Source of the DNA: Bactrocera neohumeralis
Lineage: Eukaryota > Arthropoda > Insecta > Diptera > Tephritidae
Reading direction: 5' to 3'
DNA length: 64,000 nucleotides
NCBI RefSeq assembly: GCF_024586455.1
Contig: NC_065919.1
Location: forward strand, 36,246,839 to 36,310,838
Shown here in pieces: positions 21,401-34,003 of this stretch (positions are counted from its first letter, which is position 1; the number at the start of each line of letters is the position of its first letter). Both the position numbers and the translations under genes were made by a program. The notes beneath the pieces are model-generated. The model made no database searches and was not told where the DNA came from. It was given only the letters and a program-made list of their open reading frames with translations.

Positions 21401-24136
21401 CTCATTTCTGTTTTATTTCTTTTCTGGTGATTTCCGTCTTTCGAAGAAACGCTAGCGGTTCAAAAGACTTAAGTAGCAAACTTGCTGTAAATATGTATGC
21501 TCGATACTTCACTTTCCTTCTAAGCTTTAGTATAAATTTCCTAATAGTAACAAAAAAACCTATAATTGTTTAGGCGCTCACAAAAGCATCTGCGAAGCTA
21601 CGTATTTGAATTATCTATCTCTTTAGGAGGTATTTATTCAGATCAAGGCATTTTTGCTGCCAGCAAATTTAATCAGATCATTACCTAATTAAAACATACA
21701 TAGGGAAAATTGAGCCGTTAGCTGACTTGTGATTTAATTATCCAATATTTTGAAAGTACGCATGATAAAGTCATTCTCAATTACCTCAATTGAGTTATCA
21801 ACGTTCGTCAGTAATGCTACATTCACGTTGACTTTGACTTCATTGCCCCCAACAATGTCTTGCTCGACTCACTGATGTCTGGTCACGGATGTTAGTTGTG
21901 CAGAGAGCCGTTGCATACCAAGCCATATTTCCAATACTTAGTTGCTGCCTCTTGCATCGATTAATTTTCTTCAGTGACGCTGGTCCAAAGGGCGTGCCAA
22001 CAACGTATAAATACAACCTCAAGCTTTGTTATGTTCACGCCTTAACAAAGTGTGCCATGAGGCTAATAACCGAAAGAGAAAAATCAATGAGTGCGAGGGG
22101 AAGAAATGCAATTGAAGTGACGACGCTGACCTCTATTATGTTTGCATAAATTATTGTTAAGCTACTACTAATTGCGATAGAATTTCAAATATATGTGAAA
22201 TCTGGTTTCTGTATAGAAATTGTTATATGTGAAGTAACGGTAAAATAAGTAAGGAATTAAAAAAAAATGTTTAGTTATAACAGAATGCATGAGATCTACA
22301 GTAACAAATACGTAATCTGTGTTGGAAAGGTCATTAACATTAACGAACTATTTGCGGAGTTTCGCGACTAAATTATGAAATTTAATAATTTTTCACAATT
22401 TTGAATCTGCAGTCTGTTTGTTTATTAGACAATTCGTTTTAGTATAATATTCCCTCTTACAAGCTTTAGTTAGCACAATAGATTTGTTAAAAAAAATTCT
22501 TCAACATTGAGCATAAAAGACAAATCCATTTATCATTCGTTTTTGTTTTTGTTTAAATCATCAAATTAGTTACATGTAAAGCCTTTGAAGATACATGTAT
22601 TGTAAATTGTGTTGAATTGTTTTAATTCCATTAAATAAAAAGAAGCCAATATTGAGTAATATGCTAAAATTGCTCCTCTCATTTAACGAATATGTCGTTA
22701 TTTGGTCATCTATTTAAGGTCAATATGGACATCTCGATCAATTATTTAGTTTCTTAAGTCTATCAACATTAATTCTTACAGACTACTAGAAAATTAAGAT
22801 TTAAATTAGAGTTCTAAAATAATTACATAACAATTATACAAATAGATAACTTAAACTAAAAAACAGAATTAAGGGTGTTAATGAAGGGATCCCTAGAGTG
22901 AGAAAATCAAGAAGAGCTTTCTCGGAAATCGAATTAAACTCACGCATATCACGCTTGAGAGGAGCATAATCCGCAAATTTAGTATTCTCCTTTTTATAAT
23001 AAAATGGGGAAATAGATCGGAGACAACTCTGAGGAGTATTTAAATTAATTTTTCTCAATTTTTCAATTCTAAAATTTATTCTATTCTTAAATCTATTGTC
23101 ATTAGGTGTGTTACCCCCATTTATTGGGTTCCTACCCAAATGATTAGTTATCCAGCTACTAGTTTTAAAAAGTCAGTATATTTATTAGTATATTTGTATT
23201 AATAACAAATTTGCCGGTATTTACATGCAATAAAAAATAACGAGTTAGCACATCAGCACTGATGACCGAGAAGTTATTTAAGCATGAGCTTGACATTGAT
23301 ACTTCTATGTAAAGTCAAATATAATATTTTTGTACCCAAATCAGTAGTAGAAAAAATTTCAAATCTGTTTATTCTATTTGAATTTAATACAAATTTCTGA
23401 ATATTTATCAAATAATATAGTCTGAACTTATGTTGCCGCAAATACTTTTGTTTATTTTTTGTTTCGCGACTTTTTTATTATTGCATAGTCTATCAAATAA
23501 AACGCGAATAGCTTGATTTCACTGAGAAAAAGCCAGCATTTCTGGTTCCACTCTCACTCATTTCGCTCTCGACGAGACATCTGAATGCACTTTCATTGCT
23601 CCAATTCGTGATCAAGTGTATGTGCAACAACAATAAAACGGCAGTAGACACGTTTGCGTACAACGGAAGTGTGTGCAAATCGTTGCATTTTCCTGCATCA
23701 TCAAGCAAATACAAATCTACAACACCCATCACACATGAACGTGTGTATGTTTGTATGAATATGTATAAATATTTGAACAATAGTTCAAGCAGCTTAGTGC
23801 TCTTAACTGAAATTTTAGCCTTGACACAAATTCTAGAATTATTTAATCCGTTCCGCTTTGCAACAGTAACAATAAAAGTTAAAAAAAAATAGCTCCGCGA
23901 AAGCTTACAAAATTAAGAGTTTGGATTTCGCTGAAACGGTAAAGTTGTGGCTAACAGCACTCTGAGTTTGTTTATTATTTCTTTCAACAATCAAGCACTG
24001 CTGGGCCTTCGGTCAAATGGTCACCTGGTGGCAGGCAACGCTTTCGGCTCTTACAGCCCAGTCACAATTCTTGCGCTAGTCGCCAATCGTCAGCATTTAA
24101 AAGTCTTTGCTCTATATTGGCACACTCTCGCTATTT
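18448..24136. other. Long gene-free AT-rich stretch
   Basis: No exon with both splice signals and coding character was found. Somewhat GC-richer patches occur at 18560-18990 and 21800-22110. The first contains a short ATG-led frame (18829-18989) with a hydrophobic start, but no family signature. A minus-strand frame at 22834-23139 (Asn/Lys-rich, then Leu/Phe-rich) is not recognised. These could be regulatory or untranslated DNA. Confidence 0.5.
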
Positions 24137-25085
24137 CTATACTCTTGCAACCTATTGCTACAGAGTATTATAGTTTTGTTCACCTAAAGGTTGTACGTAT
24201 CACCTACAACTTAACGAGATAGATATTGGGTTATGTGTATTATATGTATGTATATATAAAATTATCAGGATGATGAGAAAAGTTGAAATCTGGGTGACTG
24301 TATGTCCGTCCGCGCGTGCAAGCTGTAACTTGAGTAAAAATTAAGATACCTTAATGAAACTTGCCCACTTTTTGCTGAAATTCCATATTTCGGGACCTGA
24401 CCTACCGATTTCAACAAAATTTAGTACGGGCCGTTCTCCTCTTATATCCATATAACGGTGAGAAATTTTATGAAATCAAACAACAACCACGCCTACTTTC
24501 CGGTTAGCAACATTTTAAAATCCACTACATTCTTTCACTTTCCAGTACACAATTTAAATAACGGGATAAACCTTTGCTAAAATAATGTCTTTAGTATACA
24601 AGTATGTCATCTTATGACCACAAATTATTCAAATCCAAAAAAACTGTTCGAGTTGCAGGTACTCGTACTAAATTTTTGGGACACGGTACGGCTTTTGATC
24701 GAATATGTCGGTCAATGTGTGAGATATATGATTGAAATTATCCTTTCTTATAATGGTATGTCTGTATGTCAAAAATGGGTTGAATTGGACGGATAGCTCA
24801 CTTAGCCCCATATATATGTAAATATGTATCTAATATAAAAATTTTCGAACTTCCGGGTGACTTTGTACCGCATATATCGGCCAATAGGTGATTTATCCCA
24901 ATGAAGATAAAAGAGCGTGTTTTACTCATAACAGTGTATCTTTATGTCTTAAATGGGCCTAGCCCCTATATAACTAAAATCAAGATTTTCGAACATTCGG
25001 CTGACTTAACTCTATATGATTGGTTCTACATCTTAAAGCATAAAATGTTTGGTTGCACCAGAACTTAGCACTTCCTAACTTGTTT
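24137..25085 (-). repeat. Mosaic of family B and family C repeats
   Basis: 24137-24500 is family B reading from 'tatactcttgcaacc' through 'gtccgtccgcgcgtgcaagc' and 'gtaacttgagtaaaaatta', the reverse of the 39349-40462 copy. 24680-25085 is family C and closes with 'ggttgcaccagaacttagca' and 'cttcctaacttgtttaata', the typical outer end. No gene. Confidence 0.6.
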
Positions 25086-25382
25086 AATACGAAGTTTTTC
25101 CAGCACCTGAAGGAATTTCCCGGGCTTTGAAGAGTATAAAAGTTTGGGTTATATTGCTCTTAGCCGATTCTTACTTCTTTAATATAAAGTTGTGCAACAC
25201 AAACTGCGAGATTATCAAATATTCGATTAAACCCGAACTTAGCTCTCCCTTTTTGTTATAAATGCAGTTAAATTAAATTGTGTCAGATTTGTTTTTGCCG
25301 TTTATTTCTTATGTCTTTTAATCGCATAGTGTGAATTTGTTTGCAAGATGAGTTGGAGAAATGCAAGAGCTATCACAAATAG

Positions 25383-25852
25383 GAAAAAACGTTAACTTTC
25401 GAAGCTATAATTCCCTTCACAAATACAAGTATTCTATACAAGAATTTGATCCCGATCCTTCAGTTTGTATGACAGCTATATGCTATAGTGATCCGATTTG
25501 AAGAATTCTTCGGAGATAAAATTATTGCTTTTGACAACAAGTCAAGCAAAATTTAGTGAAGATATCTTGTCAAATCAAAAAATTTTCTATACGAGGGTTT
25601 AATTTCGATTGTTCAGTTTGTATGGCGGCTATATGCTTTAGCTTGGCTTCTTGAAGAGCAAAACCGTGTATTAAGTTTCAGATCGATATCCAATAAACTG
25701 AAGGACTAGTCCGCGTATTACAGACATATGAACACGTCAAAATAGACTAAGCTCATCATGCTGATCGTTTGGATATATAGTTTATAGGGCCTCTAACATT
25801 TCCTTCGGGGTGTTACAAACATCGTGGCCGACTTAATGTACCCTGCCCAGGC
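25383..25852 (-). mobile_element. mini-me-like repeat, inverted, 5' head and GTCY run degraded
   Basis: It begins with 'aaaaaacgttaactttcgaa', passes the inverted 'gacagctatatgctatagtg' blocks and ends at 'aatgtaccctgcccaggcg', the degraded hairpin head. The same order as the copy at 11475 is found, but reversed. Confidence 0.65.
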
Positions 25853-28292
25853 GAATGAGCGACAAACGCTGCGTTCCCTTTGTTTCCTGGCTTTTTTAAG
25901 CGCCATGCGTTTTCCCTTACTTGCCGGGAGTAATTGTAGAAGTAGAAGTGCAAAAACTTCCTTGAGATAAAAGTAAATGGTAGTGCAATCCTCCAGTGAC
26001 TTATTTACTGTTCATTAAGGGTGAAATGAAAATGCCTTGGAACTCTTAATTGTGTAATATTTACGCAATGCAAGTAATTATGTTTTCGATACCCTTAATT
26101 ATGTACTCTTCACGTAAGTGTATCTCAATACTGCAAAAGACCTTCAAAAGTTCTTGAACATTTAAATGGCTAATTACAAAGTTCATTACGTTTTACTTAG
26201 TTTTGAGATAATACCACCTTCAAAGCATTTTCTACTGTGAACAAAGAATAGTTAAACATTTTATTTTAAATTTCGGGCGAAAACGTATTCGTCGAAATAT
26301 GTTTGTTTCGAAGTTGGTAGGACTGTTAGTGACATCTTAGCCAAATGTCACACCAAAATAATCATTAGTTATTAGTTTAATGGTATTCATAACAAATTAT
26401 TCAAATCAATGAGTGAAATCCGAATAAATAGAGCAGAAACTATTATAAATAAAGAAAACAATTTAAAAATTTGTGTTTTAATATTTTTTTATACCAGGAA
26501 ATGATTGTACATAGTATGAGAACCACATGTCTCCAAACGAGAATGTAAACTTTGTAACAGTTCATCTCCGATAACTTCATGCAATATGTAGGTGTCTCTT
26601 AGTTGAAAGTAGAAAGCATTCTGAGAAGCCTTCAATGAACTATGAATGAACCCATTGACTGCCTTGCTTTAGAGATCGCGCCCTAACCGAGACAAAATCA
26701 CAACCAAAGGAACAGCTGAAAATTGAAATTCGTTCACCTGCGTGCAATGTGTGTCTGGCATGCACAACCACATAAGTGTAATGTAACGCAGCTGCAAATT
26801 GTTTTGCTTGACGAGTGTCAAATGCGGCTCATGGCACGTAGATGGCTGGTCGGCCGGAGAACGGAGATTTGTGCAAATTATATGATATTAATTCACAATT
26901 GGTAACGCATTGGTGTGGCTACGGAACACAGCACTGTCAGCTTCTTGTCGGCGTTGCGTTGTTTATGCTCACATCTGACGCGCGCGTGTGTAGTTTGAGC
27001 AACTTTCGGGAATTTGGCAACCGTTTGTCTGAGCATTAAACGTTCGTTTGCTGGAATTTCAGCGTTTAGCATTTTCATTTTATTTGTAATGCGTTTTCGT
27101 GTCCGAGTACGTATATGTGGCAAGTGTGGAATAAACGGCATACAGCTTTTTGCTTTAGTAAATTTTCTGCAAGATTCCGGCACTTAGCGTGTGCTAAAAA
27201 TGTGCTCCGTTTGAAGCTTAAAAATGTATTTAAAACTTGATTGCTTAGTTGACGAAATCAATTTGTGAAAAATGGGAGAACTGAAATGAAAATTTGATTT
27301 AGTAATGCCTTTCTTAAAAATTGTGATTGACTTTAAAAATTCAAAGTAGTAGCTTGAAAATAATGCAATAGCGAATAAATTGATGAAGTACTTAATCCAT
27401 AAATCCAGACTAGAGAAATTTACATTTTATTCATAGAGCGTTTCCCAGTTTTCTCCTCCGATGTCATAAAATAAAGGGATTTATCTGTCGTGTTCTGAGG
27501 ACATAAATCTCCGACTGGCAGTCTGTTCTCTCTCTTTGTACCAGCGTTTGAATATATGATTACAATTTAGTTAGCACATTTTATGCAGGTAGATTCGTAT
27601 ATACATACATATATTCAAATACTGCTTAAGTATTAAGTTTATGTGTTGTATGTATGTGATTACAACAATATTGCACAGAAGCCGTGTTTCCAGCCAAAGG
27701 GAAATTATACATAACCTCTTAAAAGTTGTTACTGAATTGTAATGCTGCGATACTGTGTCTAAATACTAAAATATGAAGCTTTCGATATACTCACCATTCA
27801 AAATACCTACGAATGAATTACGGTAACAAAGTTACATCTTACCGACGCTCCATTGTTTGGTTGCAAGAGACGGCAAGATAAATTCAAAATATGAAATGTG
27901 TCTCCCTTCTATGAAATAAATACCATAAATGAAAACTAATTTGCACTACTAATGATAAATAACTTAAATTAGTTGCATAACACTTCCGCTTTTAAGGCCA
28001 ATGCACTTAAGGCACTGATGAGGTGGAAAGGTTGTTTAATCTTTCATTCATCAACTGTACAAAAATCGCCACTGACCTGTTGGATACAAATAGTTTAGTT
28101 GTAAATTTCCAATAAACGTTGGGCGATTTTTCATTCAAAATTCACTTCCAATTTCAATAAATAATATACAAATGGAAAAGCACTTAATATACAAGGATAC
28201 AGTACGTTAAGATCATGTTGCGATTGATATGAGAAAGAGGATATAAACAAAATTATAAATAAATACATATATAAACTACAATCTTTGTCCTA
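25853..28292. other. Gene-free stretch
   Basis: No supported coding region. 26690-27050 is less AT-rich than its surroundings and open in more than one frame, but no frame looks like a protein family. TACA/TATG tracts lie near 27600-27650. Confidence 0.5.
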
Positions 28293-28541
28293 ACGGGTTT
28301 TTCAATAAGAGCGCTACAATAAAACAAAAACGGTTTGGGATATCAATGAAATTCGTACATTCGTACGTACTCTATGAGTATCCATTGCATCCCGAAAAAA
28401 TTGCGGCTTAGTGCGGTTTATGGGCCGGCGGCGTCATTGGGCCGTATTGGATCGTATATCTTTTCATGAGCGGTAAAAAATATGGCGTGGTTTGCTGTCC
28501 CTATTGGTATATTTTTGTACCGTAGCTATTGAAAACCCCGT
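28293..28541 (+). mobile_element. Tc3-like DNA transposon, 249-bp deletion derivative
   Basis: Ends are ACGGGTTTTTCAATA on the left and the reverse complement of ACGGGGTTTTCAATA on the right, each beside TA (28291-28292 and 28542-28543). Between them a scrap of transposase remains on the plus strand: YPLHPEKIAA, a stop, then CGLWAGGVIGPYWI. The block LHPxKxxxWCGLWAGGVIGPYFF is a strong signature of insect Tc3/mariner-like transposases. Everything else is deleted, so it moves only if at all in trans. Confidence 0.75.
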
Positions 28542-28721
28542 TATAACATGAATTAATATATTTAAAGTAAACTTGAACAAAAGAAAAGAACATTCTACGA
28601 ATGTGGCAAATTAGTTCCATAAATTCCTCTCGTGTACCTAACTACAATTTGTTTTTTTGTACTAAGGGGGAAACTTGACTTTATATATTATAAGAGAAAT
28701 TCGTGATATTTGTATATACTA

Positions 28722-29585
28722 GGTGCGTTTCAAAGTAAACATGAATTTTTTAAATCTAGCGTCCCTGGTGACGCCATCTATATGGTGCGTTATAATGGTG
28801 CTATTTTTATCGATTGTCCAGAGAGAATTTCATGACATTTCATTGATTGGAAGTGAAGTTAATGCGTTTTAAATGTCAGTATGTTTGTGTTATCGGATCG
28901 AAAATGAGCTTCGAACAAAGAGCCAACATTAAATTTTGTTTTAAAATTGGTAAAACTTTTACCGAAACGTTTAAATTGATGAAACAAGTTTATGATTGCC
29001 TATCCCGTAGCAGAGTGCATGAGTGGTTTCAACGTTTTCAAAGTGGTCGTGAGGACATAAATGACGATCAACATGTGGGCCAAGCAAAATCCGTGATCAC
29101 CCGAAATTCCATCGAAACTGTGCGTGGATTAATCAAAAATCCGCCGAAATCATCATTGAAATTCATGGAAATGGAATTGAACATCTCCAAAACATCGATT
29201 TATCGCGTTTTGACCGAACATTTGGGCTTACGAAAGGTGTGTGCATGGTTTGTTCCGCACAAATTGACTGACGACCAAAAATTGCTCAGAATCCAACATT
29301 CGAAAGATATAATTTTGGCCGATTATTCACCTGATATGGCACTATGCGACTTCTTCATTTTCGGGAAAATGCATTTGCTCATGAAAGGAAAGCGTTATGC
29401 AGACGTACATAGGGGCCATTCAAAAGGCTTGCACTGACATACTGGCGGCCATACCGACCAACGAGCTGAAACACTCGTTCGACATGCTTTTGAACCGTGC
29501 AAAAAGCTGTAAGAAGCATTTTGAATTATGTTGTAAGAAGCATTTGTTCTGTTTTTTTTAAGTCCTGTTTACTTTGGAACGCACC
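28722..29585 (+). mobile_element. mariner element, 864 bp, catalytic core deleted
   Basis: Inverted repeats of about 21 bp (GGTGCGTTTCAAAGTAAACA on the left; right end the complement with one change) flank the element. The left flank is TA (28720-28721) and the right flank is TT at the matching place. It contains one open frame (28904-29437) that joins the DNA-binding half of the transposase to its C-terminal part. The full-length relative would be about 1.3 kb. Confidence 0.8.
28904..29437 (+). CDS. Truncated mariner transposase: DNA-binding half fused to C-terminal scrap
   Basis: 177 codons, open throughout. ATG at 28904 is chosen because MSFEQRANIKFCFKIGKTFT aligns with the usual mariner N-terminus. 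Earlier frames start only at a TTG. Residues 1-110 hold two helix-turn-helix segments (SRSRVHEWFQRFQSGREDIN and SLKFMEMELNISKTSIYRVL, then TEHLGLRKVCAWFVPHKLTD). At about residue 134 the frame jumps from QHSKDII to LADYSPDMALCDFFIFGKMH, the block just around the third catalytic acid. The first two catalytic acids and the region between are absent, so it cannot cut DNA. It could still bind mariner ends if expressed, which is inference. The last few residues are out of the usual frame. Confidence 0.7.
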   Translation: MSFEQRANIKFCFKIGKTFTETFKLMKQVYDCLSRSRVHEWFQRFQSGREDINDDQHVGQAKSVITRNSIETVRGLIKNPPKSSLKFMEMELNISKTSIYRVLTEHLGLRKVCAWFVPHKLTDDQKLLRIQHSKDIILADYSPDMALCDFFIFGKMHLLMKGKRYADVHRGHSKGLH

Positions 29586-29591
29586 TTGTGA

Positions 29592-29960
29592 AACAAGTAG
29601 GGAAGGTCCAAGTTCTGGTGTAACCTAACATTTTATACTCTTGCAACTTGCCATGATCAAAGCCAGAGAAATATCTTCAGGTGTATAAAGTTTGTTAGTT
29701 ATATGATTCCTAAGTAAAGTCTTAAGCCGATTTTATCCATTTTAGACACATTTGTGCTTGATTCTGCATACTGGAAAGTGAAAGAGTCCGATGGATTTTA
29801 AAATTATATCAGATGAGAAGTAAGCGTGGTTGTAGACCGATTTCACTTATTTTCGCACTTGAACATAGCAATGTCAAGATAATATGAAGTGCTGAATTTG
29901 GTCGGGATTGTTCGAGTGGTCTAATAGTGTATATTAATGATTTATGTAGTTAACTAGGTT
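29592..29960 (+). repeat. Family B interspersed repeat, partial
   Basis: It starts 'acaagtagggaaggtccaag' followed by 'gtaacctaacattttatact', the outer end of family B, directly after the mariner at 28722-29585. The middle part carries 'gcgtggttgtagaccgattt'. No gene. Confidence 0.6.
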
Positions 29961-31655
29961 AAAAGTGTATCAGCAGTCAGTAGGGGCCTGAAAGCAATAT
30001 TTCTGGTTTCATAGCCACAGATGATTGGCCGTCTGGAAGGCAAAATTTGAACAGTTTGTGATCAGTTGGAGAACATGACCTATCGAATACCCCACAGAAA
30101 TTTGGAGAGTCTCAAAAAATAATTGTTTCGAGCAGCGTCGTTAATAGCATTAGAAACTCTGCGTGCTGCTATGGATCAATGAGTTGAGGGCTTATGGAAA
30201 TGCAAAACATAACCATTTCGCTTAATATTATTAAATAATATTAACTTCTTAACTAACTGAAAAAATGTATTATAGTATCGCTTTTATAACAGCCTAAACT
30301 TGTAAATGAATTTGTGGCATGACTAAGTACTAGATATGAAACCAAGACAAAGAACACAGAACAAAATTAGAACAAGCGTTGCTCTGATATACATATGTAT
30401 TTGTATTTAAAGAGATTAAGTAAACGTATTTAATTTCGATTACATATGCATATAAAATGTGGCTTTAAAATTGATTTTTCACTTTTTTTCGTTCAACGTT
30501 GTGGCAATAACGAATAAAACATAGTCAGATTCTCACATAACAACGGAAATTATGCCAAATGGAATATTTGCTTGCATAATACACAAAAGTGGCGGTAATC
30601 ACGCTTGCCGTAAAATTTAAGAAGCTACAAAAGTCAATACCAAACACGTTAACACTAAAACGAAGGCAGACACTTTTCACAGCTTTAATGAAATAATAAA
30701 TTTCTGGCTGGTATTTCAAGCTCAAGTAAATAAGTGTGTAAATGCTCCGCGTTTAAATGTATTTGTGTATGAGTACATATGTGAATAAGTGGTCTAAGCG
30801 TAAATGTTTTTGCGCATCCGCGCTAGTGCTCACTACACACAACATTCACTCTCATTTCGCATTGATTCATTTCTGTTTGGTATCTGTGGCATGGCATCCA
30901 AGTCAAGCTATGTGAAGCAGCAGTTGAAGAAACAAGAAAAATAATAACAACTCCAACATCAATCTTTATAGCAGCAGTAAGCAGTTAGTTGGCAGCTTAA
31001 CAGCTTTGGCTTCGTCAGCGAATAGTGAAAGGAATCTTCGAAACTTTAAGCAATTGGTGCTGTGATCACATGAGCGTTCAGCGTTGGCAATATTATGCCA
31101 CACTATGCGTGCTGTATGAGTATGTGTGTTTGCATTTACCGTGGATTCCTAATTGCTGAGATATTCCATAGCTTTTAATCGTAAAATATACATAACTATT
31201 TAGATAGATGTAAGGTGGAAATATATCCAGCTACATTTTCTCTAAGACTGAGCTGTACAGACCTTGACTTCGAAGCAAAGGCCGGGGAAGGTTCTTAATA
31301 AAGTTCTCGCATTGAATTCTGAATTTTCAAAAGAATACTATTTATCTTATTATATATCATTACTTTATAAAATCTTTCAGTAAATATATCTTGAGCAATT
31401 GTTTATTTATAAAAAGAAAAAATATCGAACCTCAACCCAAAAATAGAATTTCTTTTAACACATTTTCTTGGAGTGATATGGTTTCCTCATTGACATTCTA
31501 TTAAATTATCACAAACAATTGTTTATTTCAGATGAAGTGTAATTGTTTTTCAAGCCATTAACATTTCAACTTCACTCCATTGTATAAGTGTTGGCCAGAA
31601 CAGTACATTAAAATTTTAAATCTAAAAATTAAACACTTTCGCAGTTTTTATGCAA
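29961..31655. other. Gene-free stretch
   Basis: Nothing supported on either strand. 30780-31130 is slightly richer in G and C and lacks stops only over short spans. Confidence 0.5.
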
Positions 31656-32215
31656 AACTTTGTCAGAATCAGTGAAACAAACAAAGTCACGGCTCGAACT
31701 TTCAGCGAATTTTGGTTCTTTCGATTTCGGTTCATTTTTGGAGCATCATTCGCTAGATTCTTAGACATAAATCCATGTTTCCTCACTAGTAATTTTGTGT
31801 GTTTGCAGAATGCAGGATTCTCAGCTACATTGTCAATTAACTCTTTCCTGACCTCTATTCGTTATTGCAAAAGACTTGAGACTTTCGGTACGACTATATG
31901 CAAATCCATAAGGGATGTTGAAATCCTCTCTATTACCAACATGAAGAGTTTCCAGTACCGTCCCTTTAACTTTTTCGATATCATTGTCATTATGAGAGGA
32001 TGTGAAATGGACGTCAAGCATGAAGCAAGTATTGATTGATTTCACGATCTTCAATGAATACTTTGTGCCGCTTAACTACTTTCGTTTGTGATAAAATAGA
32101 CTCCCCAAAAAGCTTTTGTGCTATTTTCAATGATTCCGTAGCCGGTGATTGCTTCGGAAATGCGAAATTGCAACCAAACTCGTTGTTAAATAGCCACCAA
32201 CCGCACACTCATTGA
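31656..32215 (-). pseudogene. Strongly decayed mariner transposase relic
   Basis: Minus strand: PATESLKIAQKLFGESILSQ then TKVVKRHKVFIEDREI matches the mariner N-terminal pattern (xETFKxLQxAFGxxxxSRxxVxEWHKxFxEGRE). Further down ITSEETWIYV and EPKSKEPKF match the TGDETWVY and EPKPKKxRQS blocks around the first catalytic Asp. The intervening part is shifted and full of stops. An old insertion. Confidence 0.55.
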
Positions 32216-32269
32216 CATGTGAATATCAAAAGTCAGGCAAATACTGTACAAATTCCTGAACAATTTTTT

Positions 32270-32530
32270 ATTGAAAATGCGTGGAGATATATAGACCAGA
32301 ATATGTGTTTACAAGTAGTTTCAGAATAGTTTTTCCAAACTATTCGCATTTAACAACAGTTAGAGTTTTTCAATTAACAAAGGCGTCAATTGAATGCGCA
32401 GGAGTTCAAAAAATTACATAATTTAATGCGTAAATGGCGTGCATAGTTGGTTTCTCGCAACCCTCAACCTCCTGACAGCTCCATTCTAGCTTCTGGCAGC
32501 AGGTGCGTAGAGTATTCTGATTATTCTAAA
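32270..32530. repeat. Ancient duplicated segment, copy 1
   Basis: Shared landmarks with 33845-33991 in the same order are 'ggagatatatagaccag' versus 'ggaaatatatggaccag', 'gcgtaaatggcgtgca' versus 'gcgcaaatggcataca', and 'gtattctgattatt' versus 'gaattctgattact'. It is diverged and no frame is kept. Confidence 0.45.
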
Positions 32531-32635
32531 AAAGTCAAGGTGGTTTACCTGGTCAACAAGTAAGATTGGCTTTCTATTTAGGAGGTACACATAGCAAAAT
32601 TTATTTATATACACTTATCTATGTATTTGTGTTTA

Positions 32636-32986
32636 GTTTTTATACCCTGGACAGGGTATGAACAGGCTTCGAAGTTTGTAACACCTAGAAGGAAACGTCG
32701 GAGACTTTTTAAAATTTATATATAAATGATCAGTATTAGTCTATTTAGTCATGCCCGTCTGTATATACCCGAAGTTTCTCACCTTTTGAGAAATCGATCT
32801 GAAATTTTGCGAACGTCCTTTTCTTGCCATGAAGCTGTTTATTTGTCGAAACCGATATCGGACCACTATATCATATATCTGTCTTACAAATCAAATTAAC
32901 GGAATCTAGTTCTTATAAAGAATCTTTTGTATTTGTGAAGGGTATAACAGCATTGGTACAACCGAATTTGAGGTTTTTTTGTTGTT
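32636..32986 (+). mobile_element. mini-me-like repeat, shortened
   Basis: It begins 'tttttataccctggacaggg', keeps the 'taaatgatcagta' and 'catgcccgtctgtata' region (GTCY run almost lost) and closes at 'ggtacaaccgaatttgagg'. The middle part is deleted compared with 11475-12006. Confidence 0.65.
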
Positions 32987-33844
32987 ATGGTATTTGCTCG
33001 CTTTGCTGCAAAAGTACATTAGCAGAGTTGGCATTAATAATTTATTGACAATTTTGGGTTGCGGCCGCTGCTAATGATTGTTAAAACAGTATTTGAAAGA
33101 ACGGCATTTTGTCAGCTGCCAGCATGTTTGCTAGCGTTTCAGCATAACATATTCGCCATAGGCCATGCTATAAGTCGTAATTTAAGTTATCACCTACTGT
33201 GCCTTACCATTGTAAAGACATGTACATACATATGGATGTGTGTGGTGCTTAAGAACAACCAGGCGCTCGAATTTATGTGAACTCTATTGCGAGCTCAAAT
33301 TCTGAAATCTTTGAAGCTTATGTTCTAATTAAAATCAGCAATATAAGCTGGTTGATTAGCTTGCAACGGCGAGACCGCTTTACATAGTCGAATTTACATT
33401 TGGATAGGTATCATTTCAAAGTAGTATGGTGTTGTGTACAATATGAATGGCAAATATTAATGATTTTAAATAATTTTATCTTGCTATAATGGGAGATTTG
33501 AATGATATTTTAGATAATTTTAAAGGATTCTTTAATTGTGAATTGTACTTTTATGATTCGTGAATTAGAGTAATAATTTCTGAAGGCTACTTTAAGACGC
33601 TGGCCTTATTTATAGAGCTTTTGGATCACAGTTTCTCGGTTGGATGTACCTCTCCTGTTTTTATCTTTAAAAATTTTGCAACACATGTAAAATTCTTATG
33701 GCATATGACATTATGAGAAAAATATTTTGAGAGACTGCGGGAGAAAGATTCCATTGGAAGCACTACATTTCAAACAAGCAAAATTAAGATAATTTTAAAT
33801 ATAATATTCGTATTAAAATTGTAATTTTGAAGTGTATTCAGTCT

Positions 33845-33991
33845 CAGAAAAATATGTGGAAATATATGGACCAGGCAGGTGTTTCTATTTAGCTACAGAT
33901 TCATTTTAGTGCGCAAATGGCATACACGATTGGCTTTTCGTAAACCTTATTCCTTCTTCTGGAAATAGGCGCATAAAGAATTCTGATTACT
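33845..33991. repeat. Ancient duplicated segment, copy 2
   Basis: Partner of 32270-32530. Its right end is the target of the LINE insertion at 34004. Confidence 0.45.
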
Positions 33992-34003
33992 TATCAATAC
34001 AAT

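Noticed and set aside
22834..23139. Minus-strand frame of 101 codons
   Set aside because: Asn/Lys-rich then Leu/Phe-rich; looked briefly like an LTR-element product, but no motif could be confirmed.
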